A stretch of DNA of 64,000 nt from Pseudaminobacter soli (ex Li et al. 2025) (GCF_003012705.1 NZ_PXYL01000013.1:62001-126000); one strand, 5' to 3'; positions 1-8,624 are shown, counted from the stretch's first letter. Made by a program: numbers and translations. Notes: a model not told the origin generated them from the sequence alone.

Positions 1-630
1 ATCGGCGCAGGGGATGGGGCGCGTCGGCTGCGGGTCGGCCACGAACTGCTCCAGCCGCGCCCGCGCCGCCCGGGCGTAGTGCGCGTAGTCTGCCAGCCGC
101 AGCGTCGCGCGTTCGCCAGTGCCAAGTTCGACATGCGCATATTCCGGGGCCACGCCCTGAATATCGGTCAGCAAGTCGGAATAGAGCACGAGCTGCAGCA
201 CATGCTTCGGGTGCGGGCGGCGCTTGAGCTTGGTGTCGGCAACCTCGTAGCTGAAATTCCCAAGTGCCGATGGGCGGTCAACCCGTTCCAGAAAATCCGA
301 CCAACCGCCCCAGTTGCCCGAAAGAAACGCTCCCTGAAACACCACCTCTGGACCGGTCGCCAGCGCCGCGCGGGTCGTCTCGGCATTGGTCGCCAGATCG
401 CCGCGCGCGATCTCGACCACTCCGCGGCCCGCCGCATTCAGCCGTGCCAGATGGGCGGCCTCATGGGCGTCCCCCTGTTTCTGCAAGAGCGCCGCATCCT
501 CGCTGTCCTCGCCCGGCTCGGGGCCTTCGCCTCGAAGATGCGCCAGATCGAGCGTGGTCGCACGGGGACAGCCCATGAACCGCATCAGATCCGATGCCGA
601 AAAAAGAATATCTCCGCCAATATCCCGCAT
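1..630 (-). CDS. RecB-like nuclease of the TM0106 type, N-terminal part (runs off left edge)
   Basis: Reading the minus strand from an ATG at 630 gives 210 codons without a stop up to the window edge, so the gene is partial. The protein opens with a segment around residues 8-22 (FSASDLMRFMGCPRATTLDL) typical of TM0106-family RecB-like putative nucleases. These carry a PD-(D/E)XK/RNase H-like nuclease module and are often joined to a C-terminal helicase. Further in, KLKRRPHPKHVLQLVLYSDL resembles the nuclease K...Q..LY region and follows YEVADTKL, which supplies a candidate D-x-K. The role is inferred to be DNA cleavage or processing. It starts a block of nuclease-type genes and has a palindromic element about 80 bases upstream. 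Whether a helicase domain follows cannot be seen. Confidence 0.75.
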   Translation of the reverse strand, partial: MRDIGGDILFSASDLMRFMGCPRATTLDLAHLRGEGPEPGEDSEDAALLQKQGDAHEAAHLARLNAAGRGVVEIARGDLATNAETTRAALATGPEVVFQGAFLSGNWGGWSDFLERVDRPSALGNFSYEVADTKLKRRPHPKHVLQLVLYSDLLTDIQGVAPEYAHVELGTGERATLRLADYAHYARAARARLEQFVADPQPTRPIPCAD

Positions 631-693
631 GCTTGCGCCCAATTGATCCAAACGCAACCCGCACGGGACACGCCTCGACTGGTTGCATGTTCA

Positions 694-728
694 TCAATAG
701 CTTATAAGGGTGTCAATACTTGACATAT
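694..728. promoter_or_regulatory. Conserved element A with palindrome TGTCAA-N3-TTGACA
   Basis: Positions 711-725 form a dyad, TGTCAA-TAC-TTGACA, with perfect 6-base arms. The flanking stretch from 694 (TCAATAGCTTATAAGGGTGT) is repeated almost exactly at 1246-1268 in front of the WYL regulator gene. It lies 64-98 bases upstream of the RecB-like start codon. An operator for the neighbouring WYL regulator is a reasonable inference; nothing in the sequence proves it. Confidence 0.55.
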
Positions 729-763
729 ATTGGCGTTGCCGACCGACGGTTTGACGACAAGCG

Positions 764-792
764 AAAAAATGGGGGCGGAATTGCCCCCATTT
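764..792 (-). terminator. Intrinsic terminator downstream of the small minus-strand gene
   Basis: A perfect 10-bp stem (AAATGGGGGC at 767-776 with GCCCCCATTT at 783-792) closes a GGAATT loop. Read on the minus strand it is followed by a run of six T residues. It sits 76 bases past the stop codon of the gene at 868-1128. Confidence 0.8.
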
Positions 793-867
793 GAATTCGC
801 TATTGGCAAGATGAGCTGTTGGATAGCGGCGCGCCTCTAGGCTCGCTTGCCCGCAAGAGTTGCCACA

Positions 868-1128
868 TCAGGCACGGACAAGACTAAGGCTCCTTGGCGC
901 TACAAGCGATGCCCTCTTACCCTTACCGACCATCCGCAGCGAAAAACCTTGCAACACAAGCTCTGCTGCCTCGTCCAAGGTTTTCACATAGACAGCGTTC
1001 TTGGCGTGATGCTTCTGTGCCCCGAATTTCGGATCACCCAAGCAGTAGCCTTTCGCGGTCAGCTCGGGTTCTTCGATTGCGCCATCGCGCGGCGCAATCC
1101 TTTCGATCCTGATAACCTTCCCCGTCAT
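868..1128 (-). CDS. Small conserved-looking hypothetical protein (86 aa)
   Basis: Unrecognised. The start at 1128 is chosen because AGGGGGTGAA lies directly before the ATG; a longer form from 1155 lacks such a site. The protein begins MTGKVIRIERIAPRDG, is rich in charged residues, and has no signal peptide or membrane segment. The central part (YCLGDPKFGAQKHHAKNAVY) has no cysteine pair or catalytic motif I recognise. A clear terminator follows at 764-792, which supports a real single-gene transcript. It lies between the RecB-like gene and the WYL regulator, so it may belong to the same system. Function unknown. Confidence 0.55.
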   Translation of the reverse strand: MTGKVIRIERIAPRDGAIEEPELTAKGYCLGDPKFGAQKHHAKNAVYVKTLDEAAELVLQGFSLRMVGKGKRASLVAPRSLSLVRA

Positions 1129-1245
1129 TTCACCCCCTGATATTTGCGACGCCAAGGCTCGTAGCCCGAACGAGGCCTCCTTGATGCGATCAGACGCGAC
1201 GGCCGCTTATCTCGATGCGAATCGCCTCGACAGGTCGCAAAAGCC

Positions 1246-1281
1246 TCAATAGCCTGAAAGGGTGTCAAACCCTGTCACATA
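1246..1281. promoter_or_regulatory. Conserved element B upstream of the WYL regulator
   Basis: TCAATAGCCTGAAAGGGTGT followed by CAA matches element A at 694 in about 20 of 23 positions. The second half differs: here the half-site TGTCAA is followed by a direct TGTCA repeat rather than a perfect inverted arm. It ends 18 bases before the chosen ATG at 1300, so it overlaps the expected promoter and would suit autoregulation. The operator role is inference. Confidence 0.5.
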
Positions 1282-1299
1282 GTGCATCAAGGGGCCCGC

Positions 1300-2283
1300 A
1301 TGTCCTTTTCGAAGGCGCAGGATCTAATCCGCCTAGCAAGACTGGCCGCCACCCGGCGCGGCGGGATCAGCCTCGAGGAAATCTGCGATGAATTCGGGAC
1401 CGCCCACCGGACGGCGCAGCGCATGACCGATGCGCTGGAGACGAGCTTCGCCAATGTCGAGGCCGTGGACGGACCTGACCGCAAACGTCGGTGGTGGCTT
1501 ACCGATCCTCTGCTCGATCGTCTCCAGCACCGTCAGGAGACGGCGGTAGAGGCATTGGACATTGCTGCACGCGCAGCGCAGGCTGACGGGCGACTGCGCC
1601 ATCTGCGAGCGTTGAACGACCTGCGCGACGGCCTGCTCGCGCGCCTGGTGCCCAAGGACGCACTTCGGACAGAGGCCGATGCAGAGGCTGTCCTGACGGC
1701 GATGGGCCAGGTCACACGCCCCGGCCCAAAGGTAAACCTGCAGCCCGCTGTCCTGGATGCCATCATCGAATCTCTGCGGGGCCCCTTCCGGCTGCGGGTT
1801 CGCTACGGCAGCCCGGATGCAGCAGAGCGCATCCTGGAACCGCATGGCGTGCTGATGGGGCACCGCACCTATCTGGTCGCCCGTCAGCCTGCGCGCAGTG
1901 ACACGATTCTGAATTTCCGGATGGACCGCATCTATGCAGCCGAAACAATTGACCAGAGCTTTGCCTTCGCGTCCGGGTTTTCGCTGGAGGATTATGCGGC
2001 ACAGGCCTTTGGCGTCTGGCAGGATCCGGCACAATATGGCGAGGTGATCTGGCGCTTCGCGCCCGAAGCCGCCGCTCGTGCCGCCGAGTTCCGCTTTCAC
2101 CCGACACAGGTTGTGTTACCCCAAGACGACGGAAGCCTGATCGTTCGGTTTCACGCGGCAGGCTGGCTGGAGATGGCTTGGCACCTTTATCAATGGGGCG
2201 ACAAGGTCGAGGTGTTGGCGCCAAACGGTTTGCGCGCGCTGGTCGAAGGGCACCGCCGGGCCGATTTCGATGCGCTGCCGTGA
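1300..2283 (+). CDS. WYL-domain transcriptional regulator
   Basis: A 327-residue protein. An N-terminal winged helix-turn-helix (about residues 5-65, with GGISLEEICDEFGTAHRTAQ) is followed by a WYL module around 140-215 (RVRYGSP, ILEPHGVLMGHRTYLVARQ) and a C-terminal WCX-like region. WYL proteins sense nucleic-acid or nucleotide ligands and often regulate phage-defence and DNA-damage genes. The ATG at 1300 is preferred over a GTG at 1282 because AAGGGG lies 6-11 bases before it. The HEPN gene follows after 27 bases, suggesting a two-gene operon. Element B just upstream points to autoregulation. Confidence 0.85.
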   Translation: MSFSKAQDLIRLARLAATRRGGISLEEICDEFGTAHRTAQRMTDALETSFANVEAVDGPDRKRRWWLTDPLLDRLQHRQETAVEALDIAARAAQADGRLRHLRALNDLRDGLLARLVPKDALRTEADAEAVLTAMGQVTRPGPKVNLQPAVLDAIIESLRGPFRLRVRYGSPDAAERILEPHGVLMGHRTYLVARQPARSDTILNFRMDRIYAAETIDQSFAFASGFSLEDYAAQAFGVWQDPAQYGEVIWRFAPEAAARAAEFRFHPTQVVLPQDDGSLIVRFHAAGWLEMAWHLYQWGDKVEVLAPNGLRALVEGHRRADFDALP

Positions 2284-2310
2284 CGTATTCTTGAGAGGGA
2301 GGGGGAGTCG

Positions 2311-2976
2311 GTGAAGGATGTTCTCAGCTTCAGTGCCTTGAAGGAGAAGCAGCGGGCGATCCGTGTAGGTTTTCCCCAAACCATGGGCCTGCGCGCGCAC
2401 CGGGCAATCAGTTGGATCGGTCGGGCCGAAGCTTGTGACGAGGATGATGACGCCCGTTTCATCTTTCTATGGATCGCGTTCAACGCGGCCTATGCCGACG
2501 AGCGCGAGTTTCAGGCCTTTCCACAGGGCGAGCGGGCAGCCTTCCTTGATTTCTTCGGCCGCTTAGTCGCACTGGACAAGGACCGGCGCATCTACAGGGC
2601 GATCTGGCAGCGGTTTTCGGGGCCGCTTCGGCTCCTAATGGAAAACCGCTATGTCTTTAATCCGTTCTGGCAGCACCACAATGGGATCGATGGGTTCGAG
2701 GACTGGGAGGATCGTTTCAAGACCTCGGCGCGCGCCTTCGCCCAAGCATTTCAGGGCGGTGACACCGCGCGGGTGTTGAGCTTCGTCTTCGACCGGCTCT
2801 ATGTGCTTCGGAACCAGCTGGTCCATGGCGGATCAACCTGGAACAGCGGCGTGAACCGGGCGCAGGTGCGCGATGGCGCGTCCATCCTCGGTTTCCTGAT
2901 GCCGGTGTTTGTCGATCTGATGATGGATCATCCGACCAACGACTGGGGCAAGCCATTTTACCCCGTGATCGAATAG
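2311..2976 (+). CDS. HEPN-domain protein (Apea-like)
   Basis: A 221-residue, mostly helical protein with a C-terminal R-x4-H motif (R167-NQLV-H172, followed by GG), the signature of HEPN ribonucleases and of HEPN scaffolds in toxin-antitoxin and abortive-infection systems. The start is a GTG preceded by GAGAGGGAGG, a strong ribosome-binding site. No partner MNT nucleotidyltransferase is next to it. The partner seems to be the WYL regulator immediately upstream. RNase activity is inferred from the motif. Residues 1-60 (including FIFLWIAFNAAYADE) match the usual N-terminal helix of such Apea/HEPN proteins. Confidence 0.75.
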   Translation: MKDVLSFSALKEKQRAIRVGFPQTMGLRAHRAISWIGRAEACDEDDDARFIFLWIAFNAAYADEREFQAFPQGERAAFLDFFGRLVALDKDRRIYRAIWQRFSGPLRLLMENRYVFNPFWQHHNGIDGFEDWEDRFKTSARAFAQAFQGGDTARVLSFVFDRLYVLRNQLVHGGSTWNSGVNRAQVRDGASILGFLMPVFVDLMMDHPTNDWGKPFYPVIE

Positions 2977-2983
2977 GAGTGGA

Positions 2984-3931
2984 TCACGGATGAGCTTTCG
3001 CGATGGCCTGCGCCAAGCTCATCATCGCGCAAATCTGGTCGAGAGCCTTGGCCGCGATTTCTTCTTGCTTCTCGAACGGAAGTAGCGGGTCCATGACTTC
3101 AACTGCCATGCGGACATGAAGCTCGCCGCCATGTTGAACAGTCCATGCAGCCTCCGGTAAATTTCCCTGCAAGTGACGCTCAGCGACCGGAGTCCAGGCC
3201 CTTTCGAAGATCAAACTGACCTCACCCCGAAAGAAGGCGTGCTTGAATCTGATGCCACCCGGTAGCCCTGCTGCCTTAAGATAGTATTCGCGGTCTCTGC
3301 CCTCCTGGCGCGAAGCTTGCAATTGCGGATACCTCGTCTTCACAAAGTCGCGATAGGCCTTCTTGAGAGGCGCGATGACCGAATCGTAAGCGTGATTGGC
3401 TCGATTGTCGGCCTCGCGCGCTCGAGTCTGACGCGAGGCCGCAGCGATGAGAATCGCGTGCCGCCACTCCCAGCCGGGATACGCTGCACTTTCCAAGCTC
3501 TGGGCTATTTCTTCGAGAGAAACGCGGTGATCCCAGCGCTGGTCCTTGGGCACGCCGGCGAGATACCCTCCCGGTGCACAAAGAACCGTTGTGTAACGAT
3601 CGACGGCACGCTCCTCGCAAAGGATATTGCCCCTTAGATGATAACGCTCGCATTGATCAGGCTGCATCGGAGCGCCAATCTTGTCTTCGATCATTACGGC
3701 GATACTTTCGTTCCCGAAGCGGATAATCACCAGCACATCCGTTTCGCCATACTCCCGGTAGACGCTGTGGCGCGCTGTTTCGACGGTGGCACCCGACAAA
3801 TCTAGACGCCCAGTCAGCCACTTGGCGAAAGCCCGAGACACATGCAGTTGCTCAATCAGGAGCAAGTCGATGTCGCGCTCCTGCACAGAGAAGGGGAGGA
3901 TTGGGTTGTAGCGAGAAAGTATCGGATTCAT
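2984..3931 (-). CDS. PD-(D/E)XK nuclease superfamily protein
   Basis: 315 residues. The core has D65 in YGETDVLV, then E82-D83-K84 in VMIEDKIGAP, then Q90, Q93 and Y97 in QPDQCERY. This D...(E/D)-x-K plus Q..Q..RY arrangement is typical of the PDDEXK_4-type nucleases found in defence islands and mobile DNA. The rest is a soluble alpha/beta protein with no other domain I recognise. It is convergent with the HEPN gene, with only 7 bases between stops. The target (DNA or RNA) is unknown; nuclease activity is inferred from intact catalytic residues. Confidence 0.75.
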   Translation of the reverse strand: MNPILSRYNPILPFSVQERDIDLLLIEQLHVSRAFAKWLTGRLDLSGATVETARHSVYREYGETDVLVIIRFGNESIAVMIEDKIGAPMQPDQCERYHLRGNILCEERAVDRYTTVLCAPGGYLAGVPKDQRWDHRVSLEEIAQSLESAAYPGWEWRHAILIAAASRQTRAREADNRANHAYDSVIAPLKKAYRDFVKTRYPQLQASRQEGRDREYYLKAAGLPGGIRFKHAFFRGEVSLIFERAWTPVAERHLQGNLPEAAWTVQHGGELHVRMAVEVMDPLLPFEKQEEIAAKALDQICAMMSLAQAIAKAHP

Positions 3932-4084
3932 TATGCCCTCAACTAGTCCATGCTCTCAGCAGATTTGAGAGATCCGACACGGTTTGCGCGGTCGGCATTG
4001 ACGTCACGCGCCAGCGCACGACCAAGTGCATGGCAAATTCGCGTGCCGGAGGCCAGGCATACAGCAGCGGGATAATCTGAACTC

Positions 4085-4870
4085 TTAGGCGGCTGCGAAT
4101 GCGCCTTCTATGAAAGGACGAGCTCGATCCGCGTCTTCGACGTTCGTGATCTTGATACGCAGTTTCAGATGTCGCCAGCCATGGCTTTCGGGGATTGCCT
4201 GCGCAAAGTGGTCAGGATTGGGTACACCCGACTCGACCAAATGAAGGACGATAGCACTACGCTGGACCTTCACCTCAAGGAATGTCCTTCCGCCTGGAAG
4301 CTTGTATGCTACTCGGTTGCCGGGAGTGCAGGTTTCGCCATTGGCCAAGCGTTCATCAAGGCGCAGTATGGTTTTGCGGAGATCGTGAAAGATCTTGCGT
4401 CGGGGTTCATCAGTGTAAGCAGCATGATCATCAAAAGTGACGGACGTTTTTCTTTTCCGCACCAGTGTGTGCACGTGTCGTTCAATTGAACTTACTTCGA
4501 TGCTGTCGAGCAATGAGGCCCGATCAGGAATGGTCAAGTCTTCCTGAAGCTCATTTTCTTCAGGCGCCGAAATCCGTCCCACTTCTGCGGCTACGTCGCT
4601 GACGATGCGAATGGCGTCCTTCAGCGGGAGCTCAAAGAACTCCCGGTTTGTTGAGATGCGATGTGCGCTCAAAAGTTGGTGAATAAGACGCTCCGCGTGA
4701 TGGCAATCAACAACTCGTTCTTCGTACAGGACCTCGAATTGCCCCAGGACACCTGTGCCTGACGATATTTCGCGCGCCCGCCACTCAGGCTTCTTGGTGG
4801 TTCTTCCGATCTTGAATTGATTAGCTCGGTATGTCGGGTTGAACAAGATGTAGATGTAGCCCTGGGTCAT
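4085..4870 (-). CDS. T5orf172 (GIY-YIG-like) protein with C-terminal DUF5655-like domain
   Basis: 261 residues in two parts. Residues 1-90 (GYIYILFNP, FKIGRTTKKPEWR, then HHAERLIHQLL and REFFELPL) match the T5orf172/MUG113 branch of the GIY-YIG nuclease fold. Residues about 170-259 (PGGRTFLEVKVQRSAIVLHL, then GWRHLKLRIKI) resemble DUF5655, a small domain often found with nucleic-acid enzymes. A charged linker joins them. It closes the nuclease-rich block. DNA cleavage or binding is inferred; the fusion is seen directly. Confidence 0.7.
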   Translation of the reverse strand: MTQGYIYILFNPTYRANQFKIGRTTKKPEWRAREISSGTGVLGQFEVLYEERVVDCHHAERLIHQLLSAHRISTNREFFELPLKDAIRIVSDVAAEVGRISAPEENELQEDLTIPDRASLLDSIEVSSIERHVHTLVRKRKTSVTFDDHAAYTDEPRRKIFHDLRKTILRLDERLANGETCTPGNRVAYKLPGGRTFLEVKVQRSAIVLHLVESGVPNPDHFAQAIPESHGWRHLKLRIKITNVEDADRARPFIEGAFAAA

Positions 4871-5228
4871 CGCTGATACCCCTCAAGTCGATTTCGTGCC
4901 CAATTATCTCACAACATTTCCAATCAGCGATTGATGCGTACAGATGCCATTGTTTCTGACCAGAAAACCTTAGCGTAACGATCGAACGGATTTAGCGACC
5001 GTCTACGTTGATGACGCTTTTCTCATGCGTCGTGGCGCCGGCGAACGGTAGAACTCGAACTTCTTCGCGGCGCCGGCTGTACGGGCGAACATGTTTTGCG
5101 GGGCAGGCCGCTGCTGCGTATCGAAACTGCCAACGAAGTCGGCCATTCGATCGATCTCTTCGCGTGCAATCTCGACCACGTGGCGGGTGTTGATCCATCC
5201 CCCGGGTGCATCTGGAGCCCTGCATACA
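4871..5228. other. Intergenic stretch without a supported gene
   Basis: Reading frames here are short and look like non-coding translations. No terminator with a T-run, tRNA or repeat was found. It separates the nuclease block from the large periplasmic protein. Confidence 0.5.
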
Positions 5229-8200
5229 TTACCGCACGATCCAGCGGCTTTCGAAGGCTCGGCTGACCTGCCACGCAGATACTTGCTCCGAGGACTTATC
5301 GCAGGTGGTGGCAATGGGGTCCCGCAGCATGTTGAACTCATCGTCGATGAGGTAACCGACCGCGAAACAGTGCTGAGCATACTCCCCGCGAAGCGCATTT
5401 TTGGATTTCGCAACAATCTCCACGAACACGGCCTCGGCGCGTCGCCCGTGCCAGTCTGCGGTTCCGTAGTCCAGCAATGTCCCGTCATAATCGTCCACTT
5501 CCCAGCCACCCTGCAGGCGCTCCTGCTTCCATTGGGCTATGCTGGGGAACAGCGTGGCAAAGTCACCACTGATCTCTTTGCTTCGAATATATGCATCGCC
5601 CAGGTTAGACAGGCGATTGAACGCAGCCTTGGCTTCTTGCGAGTAGCGCGCGCGCAAGTCGACTTCAGCCTTTGCACGTACAGTTTCCGCATCCGCTGCC
5701 TGCTTTGCGGCGAGTGTCCGTTGCGCTTCCTGTTCCTGCTGTTTGGCGGCAATTTCGCGCTGTTGGGCTGTGTCGGCATCTGTAAGGGCGGTCTGGGCGG
5801 CAGCTACGACTTGCGTATCCATCCAGACGGGCAACATCGTGTAAGAAATTTGGGCCTTGCCAAGGCCTTGCAGGAGTTGCTGTAGATCGGCCGCCTCGGC
5901 ATAGACCACACCGCAATCCTGCTTCTGAATGCCGACGAAGGCTCTTTCCAGCGACATGACGGAAGTGGCCCCTTCCCTTGGAAGGTACTTTGTCAGCGCT
6001 GTGTTGTTGGAGTCGAAGAGGTATCGATGCAGAGGAAGCGTTTCCTCCTCCACCGCCAGGCATATGCCATTAGCGTCGTTGTCCAACTGCACGAAGCCGT
6101 ATCCTGTCCTCAGACCGGCAATAACCTCCTTTCTGATGGTCTCCGCGGTTTGTGTGTCCCGCTCTGACTCCTTTCCCACGTCTGCCCAAGCGATCGATTC
6201 GAGCAGCTTCAGGTCCTGCTTTTCGAACGCTTCGACCAGTGCTGACGCTTCGATAATATCGCTCTGCAGGAACCGACCGCGCTCAAGGACGATGACATCT
6301 TGACTCACCATGGCAGTAGCGCCGCAATTCGGTGCCAAATTGAAGGTCTCAGCACCAATTCGCCGAAGTGCCTGCACGACACGGATTTCGCCGTCGGGCG
6401 AGGCCGGAGCACCGCCCTGCCAGCAATAGTTTGCGACCGCGCCATCGAACGCAACCTTGCCGACCAGATTGAGGATGAGATGCGGAGCTTTTGGACTGAA
6501 ATTGCCCAAGAGCAGAATGTCCTTAGGCGCGCCCTCCAGCAGTAGCCGATTCTCGTCAGTGAGTGCGAGGCCGTTGCCGGCCTGCTGGACACCGCTGGGC
6601 TTCTTCTCATCGCTTGCGGGAACGAAGGCGGCCAGCGTCTCGGAAAGGCCCAGCCGCTCAAGGGCCGACTTGGCCTCCTTTTGGCTGTTCAGGATCCTCG
6701 AATCCTGGCCCGAGACCCGCGCGTCGGTCAAAGTGGACTTCAGGGCGAGCAACTCCGCCACATTGTCGTCGAGGAGGTTGCTCGCAACATACTGCTCGAC
6801 GAAGGCTTCCATCCGGCGAATCTCGGCTTCGGCGGTGGCCCGGGCGTTCGTTTTTGCAACGGCCTCGGAGAGACGCTTCTCTTCCAGGAACTTCTGAAAA
6901 TCCGCCTCTGCACCCAAGAGTTCGTCCAGATGCGTCAATGCTTGCTCGATCGGGCGGAAGTCCGTCGCCTCCTGCTGCTTCTTCAGCGCAACGAATGCCT
7001 TGGCAACCTCGAGTGGCTGTGTGAGCTCACGCTTGGCTTCCATGAAGGCCGTCAGGTTCTCGACCAGGGTTGCAACGCGCGCTCGTGCAGTCTCCAAGGC
7101 AAGGCGATTGCGCTCCGACTCTGCGGCTACGCGTTTGGCCTCCGCCTCCTCTGTGGCAACGGAATTGAGGGCGGCGACCACTCTATCCGCTGCGGTATCG
7201 GTCTGCTTACAGCTTACCTCCGCGTCGGACCACGCGGAACGGAGCACATCCATGCCGCAACCATGTCGCTTGATCGCCGCGTCGACGAGAGCAAGTTCCT
7301 GCAGGAATGTACCGGCGCTAGGCGCTCCTTCAGTGCTGGCCACTTCCGTTCCGGGATTGCCCGCGGCCAGTTCGGCCCTATGCGTCTGGAGCCGACGGCC
7401 GATCGTGTCGAACGCAGCGGCCACGTCAGGGCCACGTGCGCCCAGCGAAATGGCAAGCAGACATGAATCCAGTCCCGCAATCATATCGCCGCTGTGGTTG
7501 GTGCAGGCTTCGCCTGCCTCTTCAGCGGCTGCGACGGCGCGCTGATGTGCTTCAAACGCGGCGCGATCGGGTAGTCCCGACTTCACGAACTCGCGGTATT
7601 CATCGCGCTCGGCAAAGCCGGCTGCTCTGGCAGCGGCGAATTCGGTTGGCTCGGGGAAGCCGCCCCGCGCCGCGGCCCGGAACTCGTCCGGATTTTCGAA
7701 ATTGGAACTCTGAAAAGCGGCATAGGATGCGGCTGTGTCAAAGCCCACCCGATGCGCCGCAGCCATTTCGGACGCATTGGTGAACCCACCCGCCTCTGCA
7801 TCAAGAAACTCCTGCCTCGACTGGAATCCGCCTCGCACGGCGCGGTTCATCTCATCGCGACTGCGAAAACCGAGCTCCGCAATATGTTCGAGTTCTTCGA
7901 CATCGGTGTCAGTAAGAGACAACGATGTTATGCCAAAAGCCGCGGCGAACGCCATCTCTGCCGCCCGCGTGCCTGGCCCGCGATCGCCGTCAATCTTGGA
8001 ATTGTAGAAGCCGAGCGAGTTCAGAGCCGCCTGCATGCGTTTTGTAAGCGCAATCTCGCGTTCCCTTTCGGCGTCCTTGCGGGCCTGCTCTTCTGCCCGC
8101 AGCCGCTTTTGCTCCAGCGCCCTTTGGCTCTCTTCATGGCGACGCTGCCGCTCAAATTCCTGACGCCGCATATCGTTCTCGATAACGCGACCCATCAGGT

Positions 8201-8309
8201 CGAAGATGCCGTTGATGTTCTGAGACAGCGCCGGGCTAGTTGTCGCAACACAAAGGCTAAGAGCCACGACACCAACGCGGGTCGCGGAAAAATCCGACCA
8301 CGATTTCAC
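5229..8309 (-). CDS. Large periplasmic protein: signal peptide, coiled coil, peptidoglycan-binding domain, eight 14-residue repeats
   Basis: About 1026 residues starting at a GTG (8309), chosen because GGGGGA precedes it at normal spacing and a signal peptide (ending near SPALSQ) follows. In order (numbering from a GTG five codons further upstream): a charged coiled coil around 50-95 rich in E/R/Q; a PG_binding_1-like segment at 98-131 (QAALNSLGFYNSKIDGDRGP); eight tandem repeats of exactly 14 residues at 152-261 with pattern GF-x4-EF-x2-A-x3; a second coiled coil near 400-540; then a long C-terminal region I do not recognise. Likely periplasmic and wall-associated. No catalytic motif seen. 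Nothing in the neighbourhood fixes a role, and no homologous name is offered. Confidence 0.7.
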   Translation of the reverse strand: MKSWSDFSATRVGVVALSLCVATTSPALSQNINGIFDLMGRVIENDMRRQEFERQRRHEESQRALEQKRLRAEEQARKDAEREREIALTKRMQAALNSLGFYNSKIDGDRGPGTRAAEMAFAAAFGITSLSLTDTDVEELEHIAELGFRSRDEMNRAVRGGFQSRQEFLDAEAGGFTNASEMAAAHRVGFDTAASYAAFQSSNFENPDEFRAAARGGFPEPTEFAAARAAGFAERDEYREFVKSGLPDRAAFEAHQRAVAAAEEAGEACTNHSGDMIAGLDSCLLAISLGARGPDVAAAFDTIGRRLQTHRAELAAGNPGTEVASTEGAPSAGTFLQELALVDAAIKRHGCGMDVLRSAWSDAEVSCKQTDTAADRVVAALNSVATEEAEAKRVAAESERNRLALETARARVATLVENLTAFMEAKRELTQPLEVAKAFVALKKQQEATDFRPIEQALTHLDELLGAEADFQKFLEEKRLSEAVAKTNARATAEAEIRRMEAFVEQYVASNLLDDNVAELLALKSTLTDARVSGQDSRILNSQKEAKSALERLGLSETLAAFVPASDEKKPSGVQQAGNGLALTDENRLLLEGAPKDILLLGNFSPKAPHLILNLVGKVAFDGAVANYCWQGGAPASPDGEIRVVQALRRIGAETFNLAPNCGATAMVSQDVIVLERGRFLQSDIIEASALVEAFEKQDLKLLESIAWADVGKESERDTQTAETIRKEVIAGLRTGYGFVQLDNDANGICLAVEEETLPLHRYLFDSNNTALTKYLPREGATSVMSLERAFVGIQKQDCGVVYAEAADLQQLLQGLGKAQISYTMLPVWMDTQVVAAAQTALTDADTAQQREIAAKQQEQEAQRTLAAKQAADAETVRAKAEVDLRARYSQEAKAAFNRLSNLGDAYIRSKEISGDFATLFPSIAQWKQERLQGGWEVDDYDGTLLDYGTADWHGRRAEAVFVEIVAKSKNALRGEYAQHCFAVGYLIDDEFNMLRDPIATTCDKSSEQVSAWQVSRAFESRWIVR

Positions 8310-8624
8310 AATTAGGTCCCCCACCCAAATCTTATTGGCCCCAGCTTACAAGCCAAGCTTAAGATCGCAATACTTCCAGGTGGATGTTCAGGGAAATTGA
8401 TAAGCGCCGGCTCATCGAGTCACTACATTCTGCCTTGCCTGCGTTGACAAGGTCGCCGTTTCTAAACTTCAGCTTCGCCATCTGCTCACTCGATGCAACG
8501 CAGTCGACACGGCATGCACTGCTGTCATTCCCGCGAGAAGGGCAGCTGTCTCGCCTTCCGACTTAGGTGCGGCAGGCACGGAATCTTTGATGGTCGCTCT
8601 GATTTCGTCGCGCAGTGCTTCAAA
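8310..8624. other. Intergenic stretch without a supported gene
   Basis: It contains the presumed promoter of the large periplasmic protein gene next to 8310-8400. Otherwise there are only short, non-convincing frames on both strands. Confidence 0.4.

Noticed and set aside
79-723. Plus-strand frame of 214 residues
   Set aside because: Antisense to the RecB-like gene, whose minus-strand translation has recognisable family motifs.
5091-5885. Plus-strand frame of 264 residues
   Set aside because: Antisense to the C-terminus of the large periplasmic protein; no domain or start signal.
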